Origin: an uncultured Mediterraneibacter sp.
GTDB lineage: Bacteria; Bacillota; Clostridia; Lachnospirales; Lachnospiraceae
Direction: 5' to 3'
DNA length: 64,000 bases
Assembly (NCBI RefSeq): GCF_934309415.1
Contig: NZ_CAKRDI010000007.1
Coordinates: 50,977 to 114,976, forward strand
Part shown: positions 54,608 to 63,089 of the stretch, one piece after another
How the letters are laid out: each line of letters opens with the position of its first letter
Numbering within the stretch: the first letter of the stretch is position 1
The notes under the pieces: generated by a model
Databases searched by the model: none
What the model was told of the DNA's origin: nothing
The model's input: only the letters and a program-made list of their open reading frames with translations
Translations under genes and position numbers: made by a program

Positions 54608-55831
54608 CTACTCTGATTTCCTGCGGTGGCCAAGTCTGCCTTTAAAATCTTCGTAACCGAAATCCGTCAGACGTTCCATGGTTTCATCACCATGCCGCAG
54701 CCAGATATCAGGCAGGGGCATTCCGTTAAAGGTATTGTTTTTGCAGATTGTATATATGGCCATATCGCCAAACATGAGAAGATCTCCGTATGCCAAAGGC
54801 TTTTGGAAGCTGTAATCTCCTATAACATCCCCGGACAGACAGGTTGGACCTCCAAGACGGACTGTAACGGCATTCTCTCCTGGCTCACCTGCTCCAAGAA
54901 GGGGCGGACGGTAAGGCATTTCCAGAACGTCCGGCATATGACATGCAGCACTTCCGTCCAAAATTGCAAGCCGTGTATCACCATTTTGCAGCACATCCAG
55001 CACGGTTGTCAGAAAGAATCCTGCATTTAAAGCCCATGCCTCTCCAGGTTCCAGGTAAATATCCACCTTCCATTCTTCCTTTGCCGCCTCAATGCACTTT
55101 TCAAGCCGTGCAATATCATAACCTGGTCTTGTAATATGATGTCCTCCTCCCAGGTTCAGCCATTTTACCTGAGAAATCAGATCTCCGAATTTCACCTTTA
55201 CTGCTGCAAGAGTAGTTTCCAGATCAGAGGAATCCTGTTCGCAAAGGGTGTGAAAGTGAATACCATCCAATAATCCGGTCAGATCCGGATGCATTTTCAC
55301 AGCAGCCTCCCACTGTGCTCTCGTGGTACCCATACGACTGCCCGGGGCACAAGGATCATAAATTTCATGTCCTTCCTGGGTAGAACATTCCGGATTGATC
55401 CTGAGCCCTACACTTTTCCCGACCTGCTTCGCTCTTTTTCCAAAACGGAGAAGCTGGGAGGGTGAGTTAAACACTATATGATCTGCAAAGCAAAGCAGCT
55501 CTTCAAATTCATCCTCACGGTATCCAGCACAAAATACATGTACCTCTTTTCCTGGCATCTCCTGGGCGCCAAGCCTTGCTTCGTACAGTCCACTTGCTTC
55601 TGTTCCAGCCAGATAAGGCTCCAGAAGGTGATAGCAGTCATAATTGCTGAAAGCCTTCTGCGCCAGGAGCATTTTACATCCTGTTTTTTCGGCGATCTTT
55701 CCCATTAATTCTGCATTTTTTATAAGCGCTGTTTCGTCAAGAACATAACAAGGCGTCTTGATTTTCCGGAATTCCGGCGGAATAACTCCGCCGGATGCTG
55801 CAAAGGGTGGTCTTGTATCTGTTTTTTTCAT
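54608..55831 (-). CDS. nspC: Carboxynorspermidine/carboxyspermidine decarboxylase
   Basis: PLP-dependent decarboxylase of the alanine-racemase/DapDC fold that makes spermidine from carboxyspermidine (or norspermidine from its homologue). The 407-aa protein begins its core with TPCYVLDETALIKNAE, has KMLLAQKAFS (PLP Lys) and LNLGGGHHITRPGYD. The C-terminal half carries GPTCLSGDVIGDYSF with the catalytic Cys-Asp and GDMAIYTICKNNTFNG. Its ATG overlaps the stop of the dehydrogenase gene (TAATG). Last gene of the polyamine operon. Confidence 0.92.
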   Translation of the reverse strand: MKKTDTRPPFAASGGVIPPEFRKIKTPCYVLDETALIKNAELMGKIAEKTGCKMLLAQKAFSNYDCYHLLEPYLAGTEASGLYEARLGAQEMPGKEVHVFCAGYREDEFEELLCFADHIVFNSPSQLLRFGKRAKQVGKSVGLRINPECSTQEGHEIYDPCAPGSRMGTTRAQWEAAVKMHPDLTGLLDGIHFHTLCEQDSSDLETTLAAVKVKFGDLISQVKWLNLGGGHHITRPGYDIARLEKCIEAAKEEWKVDIYLEPGEAWALNAGFFLTTVLDVLQNGDTRLAILDGSAACHMPDVLEMPYRPPLLGAGEPGENAVTVRLGGPTCLSGDVIGDYSFQKPLAYGDLLMFGDMAIYTICKNNTFNGMPLPDIWLRHGDETMERLTDFGYEDFKGRLGHRRKSE

Positions 55832-57090
55832 TAATCAACCAGCTCCGGATTATGATTTTCACTGCGTGGAAGTCCGTATTTGTCAAGTGCCTCCAGGAAC
55901 GGATCCGGGTCAAATTCTTCTACTGTATACACTCCTGGACGAATCCATTTTCCGGTAAGCATCATTAATGCCCCACACATGGCCGGAACGCCTGTCGTGT
56001 AGCTGATTGCCTGGCTTCCAACCTCCTTATAGCATTCCTGATGGTCACAAATATTATAAATATAATAGGTTTTCTCCTGTCCATCCTTTACTCCGGTGAA
56101 AATACAGCCAATATTGGTTTTACCTTTGGTACGGGGACCAAGGCTTGCCGGATCCGGAAGAAGCGCCTTCAAAAACTGGATGGGAACAATTTCCTGTCCG
56201 TTATAGTTGATCGGGGTAGTGGAAAGCATTCCCACATCCTCCAGACAGCGCATGTGATCCAGGTAGCTCTGTCCAAAGGTCATAAAGAAACGAATTCTCT
56301 TTACTCCCGGAATTGTCTGGGCAAGGGACTCGATTTCCTCGTGATGAAGAAGATACATATCCTTATCGCCAACCTGGTCAAAATCATATTCACGCTTGAT
56401 GGCCATCGGAGGAAGTTCCACCCAATGTCCATTCTCCCAGTAGCTTCCAGGAGCACTTACTTCACGAAGGTTGATCTCCGGGTTAAAATTGGTTGCAAAC
56501 GCATATCCGTGGTCTCCTCCGTTGCAGTCCAGAATATCAATAGTATCAATCTGGTCAAACTCATGCTTTAATGCATATGCACAGTATGCCTGTGTAACGC
56601 CCGGGTCAAAGCCGCAGCCAAGAAGTGCAGTAAGTCCTGCCTCTTCAAATTTCTTCCGGTATGCCCACTGCCAGGAATAATCAAAATATGCAGAAAATCC
56701 AGCTTCCTTACAGCGTTTTTCGTAAATAGCCCGCCATTCCGGATCATCGGTGTCTTCGGGCTCATAATTTGCCGTATCCATATAGTTTACGCCACATGCC
56801 AGACAGGCATCCATAATTGTCAGATCCTGGTATGGAAGTGCAATGTTCATTACCAGATCCGGTTTGTAACTGTTGATCAGCTGGATCAGCTGGTTTACAT
56901 CATCTGCATCTACCTTTGCCGTGGTAACAACTGTTTTTGTTTTTCCCTCCAGTTTCCGGGCAAGGGCATCACATTTTTCTTTTGTCCTGCTTGCAATACA
57001 CAGTTCTGTAAATACCTCATCTGCCTGACAGCATTTCTGGATTGCTACACTGGCTACTCCGCCGCAGCCGATTACAAGTACTCTGCTCAT
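55831..57090 (-). CDS. Carboxynorspermidine synthase (saccharopine dehydrogenase family)
   Basis: NADPH-dependent enzyme that condenses aspartate semialdehyde with a diamine, giving carboxyspermidine from putrescine. The 419-aa protein has an N-terminal Rossmann motif VIGCGGVASVAIQKC, the LVMNIALPYQDLTIMDACL segment and DPGVTQAYCAYA, all typical of this branch (Lys1-like, carboxynorspermidine dehydrogenase). GGAGATAAA lies upstream of the ATG. It is coupled to nspC, the enzyme of the next step, which fixes its role better than sequence alone. Confidence 0.9.
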   Translation of the reverse strand: MSRVLVIGCGGVASVAIQKCCQADEVFTELCIASRTKEKCDALARKLEGKTKTVVTTAKVDADDVNQLIQLINSYKPDLVMNIALPYQDLTIMDACLACGVNYMDTANYEPEDTDDPEWRAIYEKRCKEAGFSAYFDYSWQWAYRKKFEEAGLTALLGCGFDPGVTQAYCAYALKHEFDQIDTIDILDCNGGDHGYAFATNFNPEINLREVSAPGSYWENGHWVELPPMAIKREYDFDQVGDKDMYLLHHEEIESLAQTIPGVKRIRFFMTFGQSYLDHMRCLEDVGMLSTTPINYNGQEIVPIQFLKALLPDPASLGPRTKGKTNIGCIFTGVKDGQEKTYYIYNICDHQECYKEVGSQAISYTTGVPAMCGALMMLTGKWIRPGVYTVEEFDPDPFLEALDKYGLPRSENHNPELVD

Positions 57091-57133
57091 GTTTTTTATC
57101 TCCTTTTTTTATATTTCACTATCGCAGCTGTTT

Positions 57134-57991
57134 TTATTTCGCCACTGCCAGCAGTAGTTCCCTGACCACCTTGCATGCTGTGGCTGTGGAAACACCGCTT
57201 GGATCCAGCATAGGTGCCAGCTCATTGACATCTGCTCCCACAATATTTAATTCTGATACCTTCCGGATAGCCGCAAGAAGTTCAAGGAAGCTTACGCCTC
57301 CCGCTTCCGGTGTACCGGTTCCCGGAAATACGGATGGATCCAGGCAATCCAGATCAATGGTAAAATATACCGGAACCTGCTCCCTGTCCAATTCCTGTAT
57401 GGTCTCTTCCAAGCCTTCAAAGGTAAAGGGATGAAAATCTGTATGCTCTTTTGCAAACCGGAATTCTTCTCTTTCCCCACTTCGGATGCAAAACTGATGA
57501 ATCCGTCCATCTCCCAGAATATCATGGCATCTGCGGATGACACACGCATGGCTTAAACGGGCACCAAGATAATCATCCCTCAAATCTGCGTGGGCATCAA
57601 AATGAATAATATGAAGCCCTGGATATTTTCTGGCTGCGGCTCTTACAGCCGCCAGCGTCACCAGATGTTCGCCGCCTAAAAGCAAGGGTATCTTTCCTGC
57701 TTCCAGAATTTCCCAGGCACGATTCTGTATATCAGCAAGCGCCATTTCACTGCTGCCGAAGCAAAGCTCCAGATCTCCACTGTCAAATACCTGAATATCT
57801 GTAAGGTCGCGGTTCTGATAAGGACTGTAGGTTTCCAATCCAAAGCTTTCATGACGAATGGCAGAGGGGCCGAACCTGGCTCCAGGACGAAAGCTTGTGG
57901 TAGAATCAAAGGGCGCTCCATAAAGAACAATCCCTGCTTCCTCAAAGCTGCTGTCACAGCCGATAAAATTCTCAATATTTGGTAAAATCAT
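57134..57991 (-). CDS. speB: Agmatinase (ureohydrolase)
   Basis: Binuclear-manganese enzyme of the arginase family. The 285-aa protein has GGEHLVTLAA, HFDAHADLRDDY and TIDLDCLDPSVFPGTGTPEAGG, which supply the metal ligands. It would hydrolyse agmatine to putrescine and urea. Because the operon also has an aminopropyltransferase, N1-aminopropylagmatine is a possible second substrate. GGAGGTGGAGG lies before the ATG, three bases after speE. Confidence 0.93.
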   Translation of the reverse strand: MILPNIENFIGCDSSFEEAGIVLYGAPFDSTTSFRPGARFGPSAIRHESFGLETYSPYQNRDLTDIQVFDSGDLELCFGSSEMALADIQNRAWEILEAGKIPLLLGGEHLVTLAAVRAAARKYPGLHIIHFDAHADLRDDYLGARLSHACVIRRCHDILGDGRIHQFCIRSGEREEFRFAKEHTDFHPFTFEGLEETIQELDREQVPVYFTIDLDCLDPSVFPGTGTPEAGGVSFLELLAAIRKVSELNIVGADVNELAPMLDPSGVSTATACKVVRELLLAVAK

Positions 57992-57994
57992 AAA

Positions 57995-58849
57995 TCAGTC
58001 CTCCACCTCCTGAAGCATTTCCTCCAGAAAAGCCGGAAGATAAAATGCGCCTCTGTGAAGCCTTGTGGTATAGTAACGGGTGCGAAGATTCAGGGCGCTC
58101 CATGCCTCCGGATCCAGATCATCCACCGGATGGTACTTTTTACTTGCAAAACCAAACAACCAATAGCCGGCAGCAAAGGTAGGAATATGCGCCTGATAAA
58201 CACGACTGATCTGGAACGTACTGGCAATTCTTTTGTGACTGCGCTGCATGGCATGGGCGTCCTCAGAATAAAAAGGACTTCCCTGCTGATTGACCATGAT
58301 TCCATCCTCTTTCAGCGCATTATAACAGTTTCCATAAAATTCTCGGGTAAACAAGCCTTCCGAAGGACCAAAAGGATCGGAAGAATCCACAATAATAAGG
58401 TCATATTTATTTTCACAACGTCGGATAAATTTCAATGCATTTTCATAATGAAGGTGCACTCTCCTGTCATCAAGCCTGCAGGCATTTCCCGGAAGATAGG
58501 CACGGCAGGCTTCCACTACCATGGGATCCATCTCTACCAGATCAATATGGCGGACACGGTCATATCTGGTCAGTTCACGTACAACTCCTCCGTCTCCTGC
58601 TCCGATCACAAGAATATCCCTGGCTTCTTTGTGAACAGCCATAGGTACATGGGTAATCATTTCGTCATAAATAAATTCGTCACGTTCCGTGAGCATTACA
58701 TTTCCGTCCAGTGTAAGAACCCTGCCAAATTCAGGTGTCTCAAAAATATCAATTCGCTGATAGTCGCTCTGCTTTGAGTAGAGCTGACGGTTTACCCGGA
58801 TACTATGCTTCACATCCGGTGTATGAAATTCCGAAAACCACATTTCCAT
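57995..58849 (-). CDS. speE: Polyamine aminopropyltransferase (spermidine synthase)
   Basis: Transfers an aminopropyl group from decarboxylated S-adenosylmethionine to putrescine or a related amine. The 284-aa protein has the nucleotide-site GAGDGGVVRELTRY, HIDLVEMDPMVVEACR and DLIIVDSSDPFGPSEGLF, all family hallmarks. GGGAGG precedes the ATG. It lies between speA and speB, 77 bases after speA with a small family B-like element in the gap. No S-adenosylmethionine decarboxylase gene (speD) is in the window. Confidence 0.94.
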   Translation of the reverse strand: MEMWFSEFHTPDVKHSIRVNRQLYSKQSDYQRIDIFETPEFGRVLTLDGNVMLTERDEFIYDEMITHVPMAVHKEARDILVIGAGDGGVVRELTRYDRVRHIDLVEMDPMVVEACRAYLPGNACRLDDRRVHLHYENALKFIRRCENKYDLIIVDSSDPFGPSEGLFTREFYGNCYNALKEDGIMVNQQGSPFYSEDAHAMQRSHKRIASTFQISRVYQAHIPTFAAGYWLFGFASKKYHPVDDLDPEAWSALNLRTRYYTTRLHRGAFYLPAFLEEMLQEVED

Positions 58850-58866
58850 TTTCTTTACCTCCCTGC

Positions 58867-58940
58867 CAGAGTATGTTTTAAAATTATTCCCGCAAGATGT
58901 ATGTCACAATTTGCAGACAGCCCTTTTCAAACACGCTCCA
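58867..58940. repeat. Short family B-like element between speA and speE
   Basis: Ends CAGAGTATGTTTTAAAATTATTCC and (inverted) TGGAGCGTGTTTGAAAAGG, with TATGTCACAATTTGC between, recognisably family B but decayed. The right end codes the last residues (LERV) and the TGA stop of speA. Confidence 0.65.
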
Positions 58941-60393
58941 GCACATTTAATCGTAATATATCCGGATCTTCCGGACCTGTCATGTTGCATCCTTTTGCCT
59001 TGGCATATTCAATGTAATCCAGAATTTCCGGGGTAATTCGCTCCCCTGGAGCCAGAATTGGGATTCCCGGAGGATAACACATTACAAATTCACTGCATAC
59101 CTTTCCTTCCGTTTCCCTGAGAGGAAGGCTGCATTTTTCTGCATAAAACGCTTCCTGAGGGCTTGTTACTACCTGGGGATCAATATATTCCTGATCCAGC
59201 AACCCTGATTTATCCTTCTGGAAACGCCTGCGGATTTCCGCAAGGGCACTTACCAACCGCTCTACTTCCTGGGCACGATCTCCAATTGACAGATACGCCA
59301 GAATATTTCCGATATCACCAAATTCGATCTGAATATCATATTCATCTCTCAGAATGTCGTAAACCTCAATTCCTGCAAGTCCGATATCCAGGGTATGTAC
59401 ACTTAATTTCGTAATGTCAAAATCAAAAACCGAATCTCCATTCACCAGTTCTTTTCCAAATGCGTAATAGCCGCCAATGGCGTTAATCTCTTCCCTTGCG
59501 TATTCTGCCATATCTGCTACCTGATGAAAAATCTGGCGTCCTCGCTGTGCAAGATTCCGACGGGAAATGTCAAGACTTGACATCAGAAGATAGCTTCCGG
59601 AGGTAGTCTGGGTCAGGTTGATGATCTGACGGACATAACCTGCATGGACATCAGGTCCAGTCAGAAGAAGACTGGACTGGGTCAGGCTTCCGCCGCTTTT
59701 ATGCATGGATACAGATGCCATATCTGCACCAGCTTCCATTGCCGAAACCGGCAGGCCTCCTCCAAAATAAAAATGAGTCCCATGGGCTTCATCTGCCAGA
59801 CACAGCATTCCTGCCTCATGAGCCATCCGCACAATTGCACGAAGGTCACTACAGATTCCATAATAGGTGGGATTGTTTACCAGCACAGCCACTGCATTGG
59901 GATGCTCCTTAATTGCCTTTGCCACCTGTTCACGGCGCATTCCAAGAGAAATTCCAAGTCTCTGATCTACTTCCGGATTCACATAAACCGGAATTGCTCC
60001 GCACAGAACCAGCGCATTCAGCACGCTTCTGTGAACATTGCGGGGAAGAATGATCTCGTCTCCCCTCTTACAGGCAGTTAACACCATGGTCTGTACGGAG
60101 CTTGTAGTTCCGCCAACCATGAGAAAGGCGTGAGCTGCTCCAAAGGCATCTGCTGCCAGTTCTTCTGCCTCCCGGATCACGGATACAGGATGACAGAGAT
60201 TATCAAGAGGCTTCATGCTGTTTACATCCACGCCTACACATTTCTGCCCCAGAAACTCAGTAAGCTCCGTATTTCCTCTTCCTCTTTTATGTCCTGGCAC
60301 ATCGAAGGGTACCACCCTCATGCGCCGGAAATTTTCCAGAGCCTCGTGAATTGGTGCACGATTCTGGTCCAGTTTAAAACGAGTTCTGTTCAT
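58927..60393 (-). CDS. speA: Arginine decarboxylase (fold I, PLP-dependent)
   Basis: Makes agmatine from arginine. The 488-aa protein belongs to the Orn/Lys/Arg decarboxylase family (aminotransferase fold). It has the FLMVGGTTSSVQTMVLTACK cofactor region, ADEAHGTHFYFGGGLP and the SMHKSGGSLTQSS Schiff-base lysine. Its place at the head of an operon with agmatinase supports arginine rather than lysine or ornithine as substrate. GGAGACG precedes the ATG. The C-terminal LERV and stop lie in a family B-like end. A hairpin at 60428-60449 lies in its leader. Confidence 0.9.
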   Translation of the reverse strand: MNRTRFKLDQNRAPIHEALENFRRMRVVPFDVPGHKRGRGNTELTEFLGQKCVGVDVNSMKPLDNLCHPVSVIREAEELAADAFGAAHAFLMVGGTTSSVQTMVLTACKRGDEIILPRNVHRSVLNALVLCGAIPVYVNPEVDQRLGISLGMRREQVAKAIKEHPNAVAVLVNNPTYYGICSDLRAIVRMAHEAGMLCLADEAHGTHFYFGGGLPVSAMEAGADMASVSMHKSGGSLTQSSLLLTGPDVHAGYVRQIINLTQTTSGSYLLMSSLDISRRNLAQRGRQIFHQVADMAEYAREEINAIGGYYAFGKELVNGDSVFDFDITKLSVHTLDIGLAGIEVYDILRDEYDIQIEFGDIGNILAYLSIGDRAQEVERLVSALAEIRRRFQKDKSGLLDQEYIDPQVVTSPQEAFYAEKCSLPLRETEGKVCSEFVMCYPPGIPILAPGERITPEILDYIEYAKAKGCNMTGPEDPDILRLNVLERV

Positions 60394-60427
60394 TGCGTCT
60401 CCATTTCCAGTTCCTTTGTCTGTATAA

Positions 60428-60449
60428 AGAATCCTGTTTGCAGGATTCT
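60428..60449 (-). promoter_or_regulatory. Hairpin in the speA leader
   Basis: Perfect 9-bp stem AGAATCCTG / CAGGATTCT with a four-base loop, 35 bases upstream of the speA ATG, followed on the minus strand by TTTATAC. It could be an attenuator, or merely part of the repeat debris that continues upstream. Confidence 0.4.
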
Positions 60450-60517
60450 CCGCCTGTAAAGGGGCGTCTCCAGCGCCATCTGCTCTTCCGCTGCAGTGGG
60501 ATCCTACCCGGCAGAGC

Positions 60518-60558
60518 TTTTTATATATTAGGAAAGAGCACTTTCCTAATATACAAAA
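60518..60558. repeat. Family C palindrome
   Basis: TTTTTATATATTAGGAAAG, AGCA, CTTTCCTAATATACAAAAA, nearly identical to 15128-15169, and again preceded by GCGGAGC/GCAGAGC. No family B ends are visible around this copy. Confidence 0.8.
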
Positions 60559-60739
60559 AAGCAGGTTGCATCAAAACCGCAAACCTGCTTGGATCATTCT
60601 TCCCGATTCTATCTCCATTGACTTATAATAAATACAGGAATCCTCGTATTTACATAAAATAGAAATCCAGATGATATATGTCAGAGTCTATATAGCAATC
60701 ATACTTTTACTACTCTTATTGACCGTTTCACAAGTCTGC

Positions 60740-60900
60740 GCATCAGGCGCATAGTGGTTATCAAAGGAACCAACTTATAAAATTTGAGCTTCTAACTCAA
60801 TCAATAAGGCAACCAAAGTTACCATCAGCGGCAGTGGACCCGGCTGTCCGTATGGCCTTAACCCCAAATGGAGTGATCCAAAATAATTGCTTTGAAAAGA
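60740..60900 (-). mobile_element. Possible IS200/IS605-type right-end remnant
   Basis: On the minus strand a GC-richer, structured stretch runs GGGGTTAAGGCCATACGGAC, AGCCGGGTCCACTGCCGCTG, TGGTAACTTTGGTTGCC, then the hairpin TTGAGTTAGAAGCTCAA. This resembles the 3' end of tnpB genes with their guide-RNA scaffold. A frame ending ITPFGVKAIRTAGSTAADGN is open over part of it. No transposase domain remains. It lies directly beyond the truncated aldo-keto reductase gene. Confidence 0.35.
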
Positions 60901-60969
60901 CTCTTTCTTTGTCTTTCAAAATCTTCATAAGCATAGCACATATGAAAATACATGTCAACTGTTTCATTT

Positions 60970-61287
60970 TTATGATACCAGCATATAAAGAAGATCCACA
61001 TAATCGACTCCCAGTCTTTCTAACGTTTCGTCGACAGCATTTTCATTTTCGAACTCGCTTGGCCAGAGTTTTGTGGAAAGAAATACCTTTTCTCTTTTTA
61101 CACCACTATCTTTGATCGCACGACCGACAGAGCGCTCATTTACATAAGCATTTGCTGTATCCACCAGGGAATACCCCATCTTTAATGCTTCCAGTGTACT
61201 GTGGTATGCTTCATCAGGTGAAAGCATATAGGTTCCAAGTCCAAGTGCCGGGCATTCTAAGTTGTTGTTTAATTTGATTTTCTGCAT
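60970..61287 (-). pseudogene. Truncated aldo-keto reductase
   Basis: Only 105 residues of a family that normally has about 270-330. The N-terminal part is well preserved: CPALGLGTYMLSPDEAYHS, LVDTANAYVNERSVGRAI (catalytic Asp and Tyr) and REKVFLSTKLWPSEF (Lys). The homology stops abruptly at LGVDYVDLLY, followed by three unrelated residues and a stop, where insertion-like sequence begins. AAGGAGG precedes the ATG. Without the remaining barrel it should be inactive. It was probably co-transcribed with the acetyltransferase and cupin genes upstream. Confidence 0.85.
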
Positions 61288-61290
61288 GAT

Positions 61291-61845
61291 TTAGTCCTCC
61301 TTGAATTTTTCTTTATCTAACATTTTTATTACTTTCGCAGGATTTCCTGCTGCGACCGCATAATCCGGTACATCCTTTGTCACCACGGAGCCCGCTCCGA
61401 CAATTGCATGTTTCCCAATACATACTCCCGGAAGAATCGTTGCTCCGGCACCAATCCATGCACATTCTTTTATGAGTACCTGCTTGCACGGAAGTATCCA
61501 AAGATCGTATGGATCATGATTATTGGTAATAATCTGTACATTTGCGGCAATCATTGCATTATCTTCTATAATAATTCCGCCTCGCGCCATTGCCAGAAGA
61601 TTTGAGTTGATAAAGACATTTTTTCCGATCTTCATACTTCTGATACAGGCACCATTCAATGGCGGCGTAATGTAGCTTCCTTCTCCAAGATTATTTCCAA
61701 ATAGTTCTTGCATTAAATGATCATATTCTTCTGTGTGCGGCATTGTGTGATTGATTTGAAATAACAGCTGTATCTGTCGCTGTCCTTCTTTTCGTTCTTC
61801 AGGAGATGATTTTCTCACATCTACACAAACTTCTTTACACTCCAT
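61291..61845 (-). CDS. Hexapeptide-repeat acetyltransferase (maltose/galactoside acetyltransferase type)
   Basis: A 184-aa left-handed beta-helix enzyme of the LacA/Maa family that acetylates a sugar or similar small molecule from acetyl-CoA. Hexapeptide repeats begin near residue 75 and include IIIEDNAMIAANVQIITNNH (catalytic His in the NNHDPYD segment), AWIGAGATILPGVCIG and AIVGAGSVVTKDVPDYAVAAGNPAKVI. GGAGGTGA precedes the ATG. It lies between the cupin gene and the broken reductase, three bases from the latter. Confidence 0.9.
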   Translation of the reverse strand: MECKEVCVDVRKSSPEERKEGQRQIQLLFQINHTMPHTEEYDHLMQELFGNNLGEGSYITPPLNGACIRSMKIGKNVFINSNLLAMARGGIIIEDNAMIAANVQIITNNHDPYDLWILPCKQVLIKECAWIGAGATILPGVCIGKHAIVGAGSVVTKDVPDYAVAAGNPAKVIKMLDKEKFKED

Positions 61846-61875
61846 AATTAAATCACCTCCATATCATATGGCATT

Positions 61876-62307
61876 TTACAGTACATCATATTCATCATCC
61901 GATACCGGTTCACACCATTCGTTCGTACAATCCTCACCAGGCACCTCAACAGCAATATGCGAAAACCAGCTATTCTTTTTGGCTCCATGCCAGTGCTTGA
62001 CATTAGCGGGAATCATTATAACGCTTCCTTCACACAGACTGACCGCATCCTTTCCTTCTTCCTGATACCACCCTTCTCCGGCTGTGCAAATAAGCAATTG
62101 TCCTCCTCCGCTTTTTGCATGATGGATGTGCCAGTTATTACGGCAACCCGGTGCAAAAGTCACATTTGCAGCAAATAACCCACACTTTGGATCTGTGAGG
62201 GGGTTCAAGAATGAGTCACCAATAAAATATTTTGCATACGCTGTATTAGGCTCACCTATTCCAAATGCATTGTGCAGTTCAAAAGTATCCTTATTTTCAA
62301 ATTTCAT
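61876..62307 (-). CDS. Cupin-domain protein
   Basis: A 143-aa small cupin. The metal-site His pattern is NNWHIHHAKSGGGQLLICTAGEGWYQ, with the second motif around MIPANVKHWHG. The start at 62307 follows AAGGAGG. It is the first gene of the unit driven by the MerR-type promoter at 62365-62395. Similar cupins travel with flavodoxins, aldo-keto reductases and carboxymuconolactone decarboxylases in Clostridia. Function unknown; a role in carbonyl or redox stress is a guess from the neighbours. Confidence 0.85.
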   Translation of the reverse strand: MKFENKDTFELHNAFGIGEPNTAYAKYFIGDSFLNPLTDPKCGLFAANVTFAPGCRNNWHIHHAKSGGGQLLICTAGEGWYQEEGKDAVSLCEGSVIMIPANVKHWHGAKKNSWFSHIAVEVPGEDCTNEWCEPVSDDEYDVL

Positions 62308-62364
62308 GATAATGCTCCTCCTTGTTTTCATTTCTTGAATCACATCATTTCATATGCTAAACTA

Positions 62365-62395
62365 ACAATAATCCCTAAACCTCACTTTAGGTCAA
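62365..62395 (-). promoter_or_regulatory. MerR-type promoter/operator
   Basis: On the minus strand TTGACC (62390-62395), a 19-bp spacer, and TATTGT (62365-62370). The spacer holds the palindrome CCTAAA-GTGAGG-TTTAGG (62374-62391). An over-long 19-bp spacer with a central palindrome is the hallmark of promoters activated by MerR-family proteins. Confidence 0.75.
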
Positions 62396-63087
62396 TATAT
62401 TTTTAAATTAATTTTGGAGGAATGCCATGTACACACCTGCCAAAAACCATATCCTATAATCATAAACAAAATACTAACACAAAGATACTCTATAAGCGTC
62501 CACACTACCGGTTGCGAAAAGTCAATAAATACAAACCGTGTCCGCAAGAATAGATATGAGCTGATTTTGTTTTTATGAAAAGCATGCATGCCACAAATTA
62601 CTAATAACAAAGTAAGCATTCGCAGGCTCCATATTCTGATTTTAGATGGATGCTGCATTTTGATATTTTTTCGAATTATTCCCATCATCACATGACCATG
62701 CATACCGGCATGAAAACTCATCAATACCAGTCCCCAATAGGATGCCAGCAGGTGAACGGTTCTGGCTGTCGCTGCTCCGCCAAGATGCAAAAACTGAAAC
62801 ACATGCCGGGACAGTATCATACCGCTGATCGGCAATGCCAGCATAATGATCGCAAGTACAAAATTGACCGTCGTTCCTACGATGCGGAGTGGAGTATACC
62901 TTCCACGAAACAGGTGTTTCCACCATGCAATATTTAAAATATGATGAGAAATAAATAGCAGAAACATTCCGATGCCGAGATATTCGTGAGCTGCTTCTCC
63001 CACCAGGGAATATGCCATTAGCAAAGGCAACAACAGCACCATCCCACTGTCAATTACAATACGCAGTTTTTTCTTCATATTAGTCAT
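62392..63087 (-). CDS. DUF4405-like membrane protein
   Basis: A 231-aa protein with about six hydrophobic helices. Several His residues are placed in membrane segments (FISHHILNIAWWKHLF, TVHLLASYWGLVLMSFHAGMHGHV), as in cytochrome-b-like DUF4405 proteins that may bind haem. It begins just after the lipoprotein gene's stop with no strong ribosome binding site, so it is probably coupled to it. The GTG/ATG choice is not critical; a second ATG lies three codons later. Function unknown, likely membrane electron transfer. Confidence 0.7.
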   Translation of the reverse strand: MTNMKKKLRIVIDSGMVLLLPLLMAYSLVGEAAHEYLGIGMFLLFISHHILNIAWWKHLFRGRYTPLRIVGTTVNFVLAIIMLALPISGMILSRHVFQFLHLGGAATARTVHLLASYWGLVLMSFHAGMHGHVMMGIIRKNIKMQHPSKIRIWSLRMLTLLLVICGMHAFHKNKISSYLFLRTRFVFIDFSQPVVWTLIEYLCVSILFMIIGYGFWQVCTWHSSKINLKIY

Positions 63088-63089
63088 CT

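Noticed and set aside
62374..62391. Short palindrome as a transcription terminator of the DUF4405 gene
   Set aside because: The stem is only 6 bp without a T run and sits exactly in a 19-bp promoter spacer, which fits a MerR operator better.
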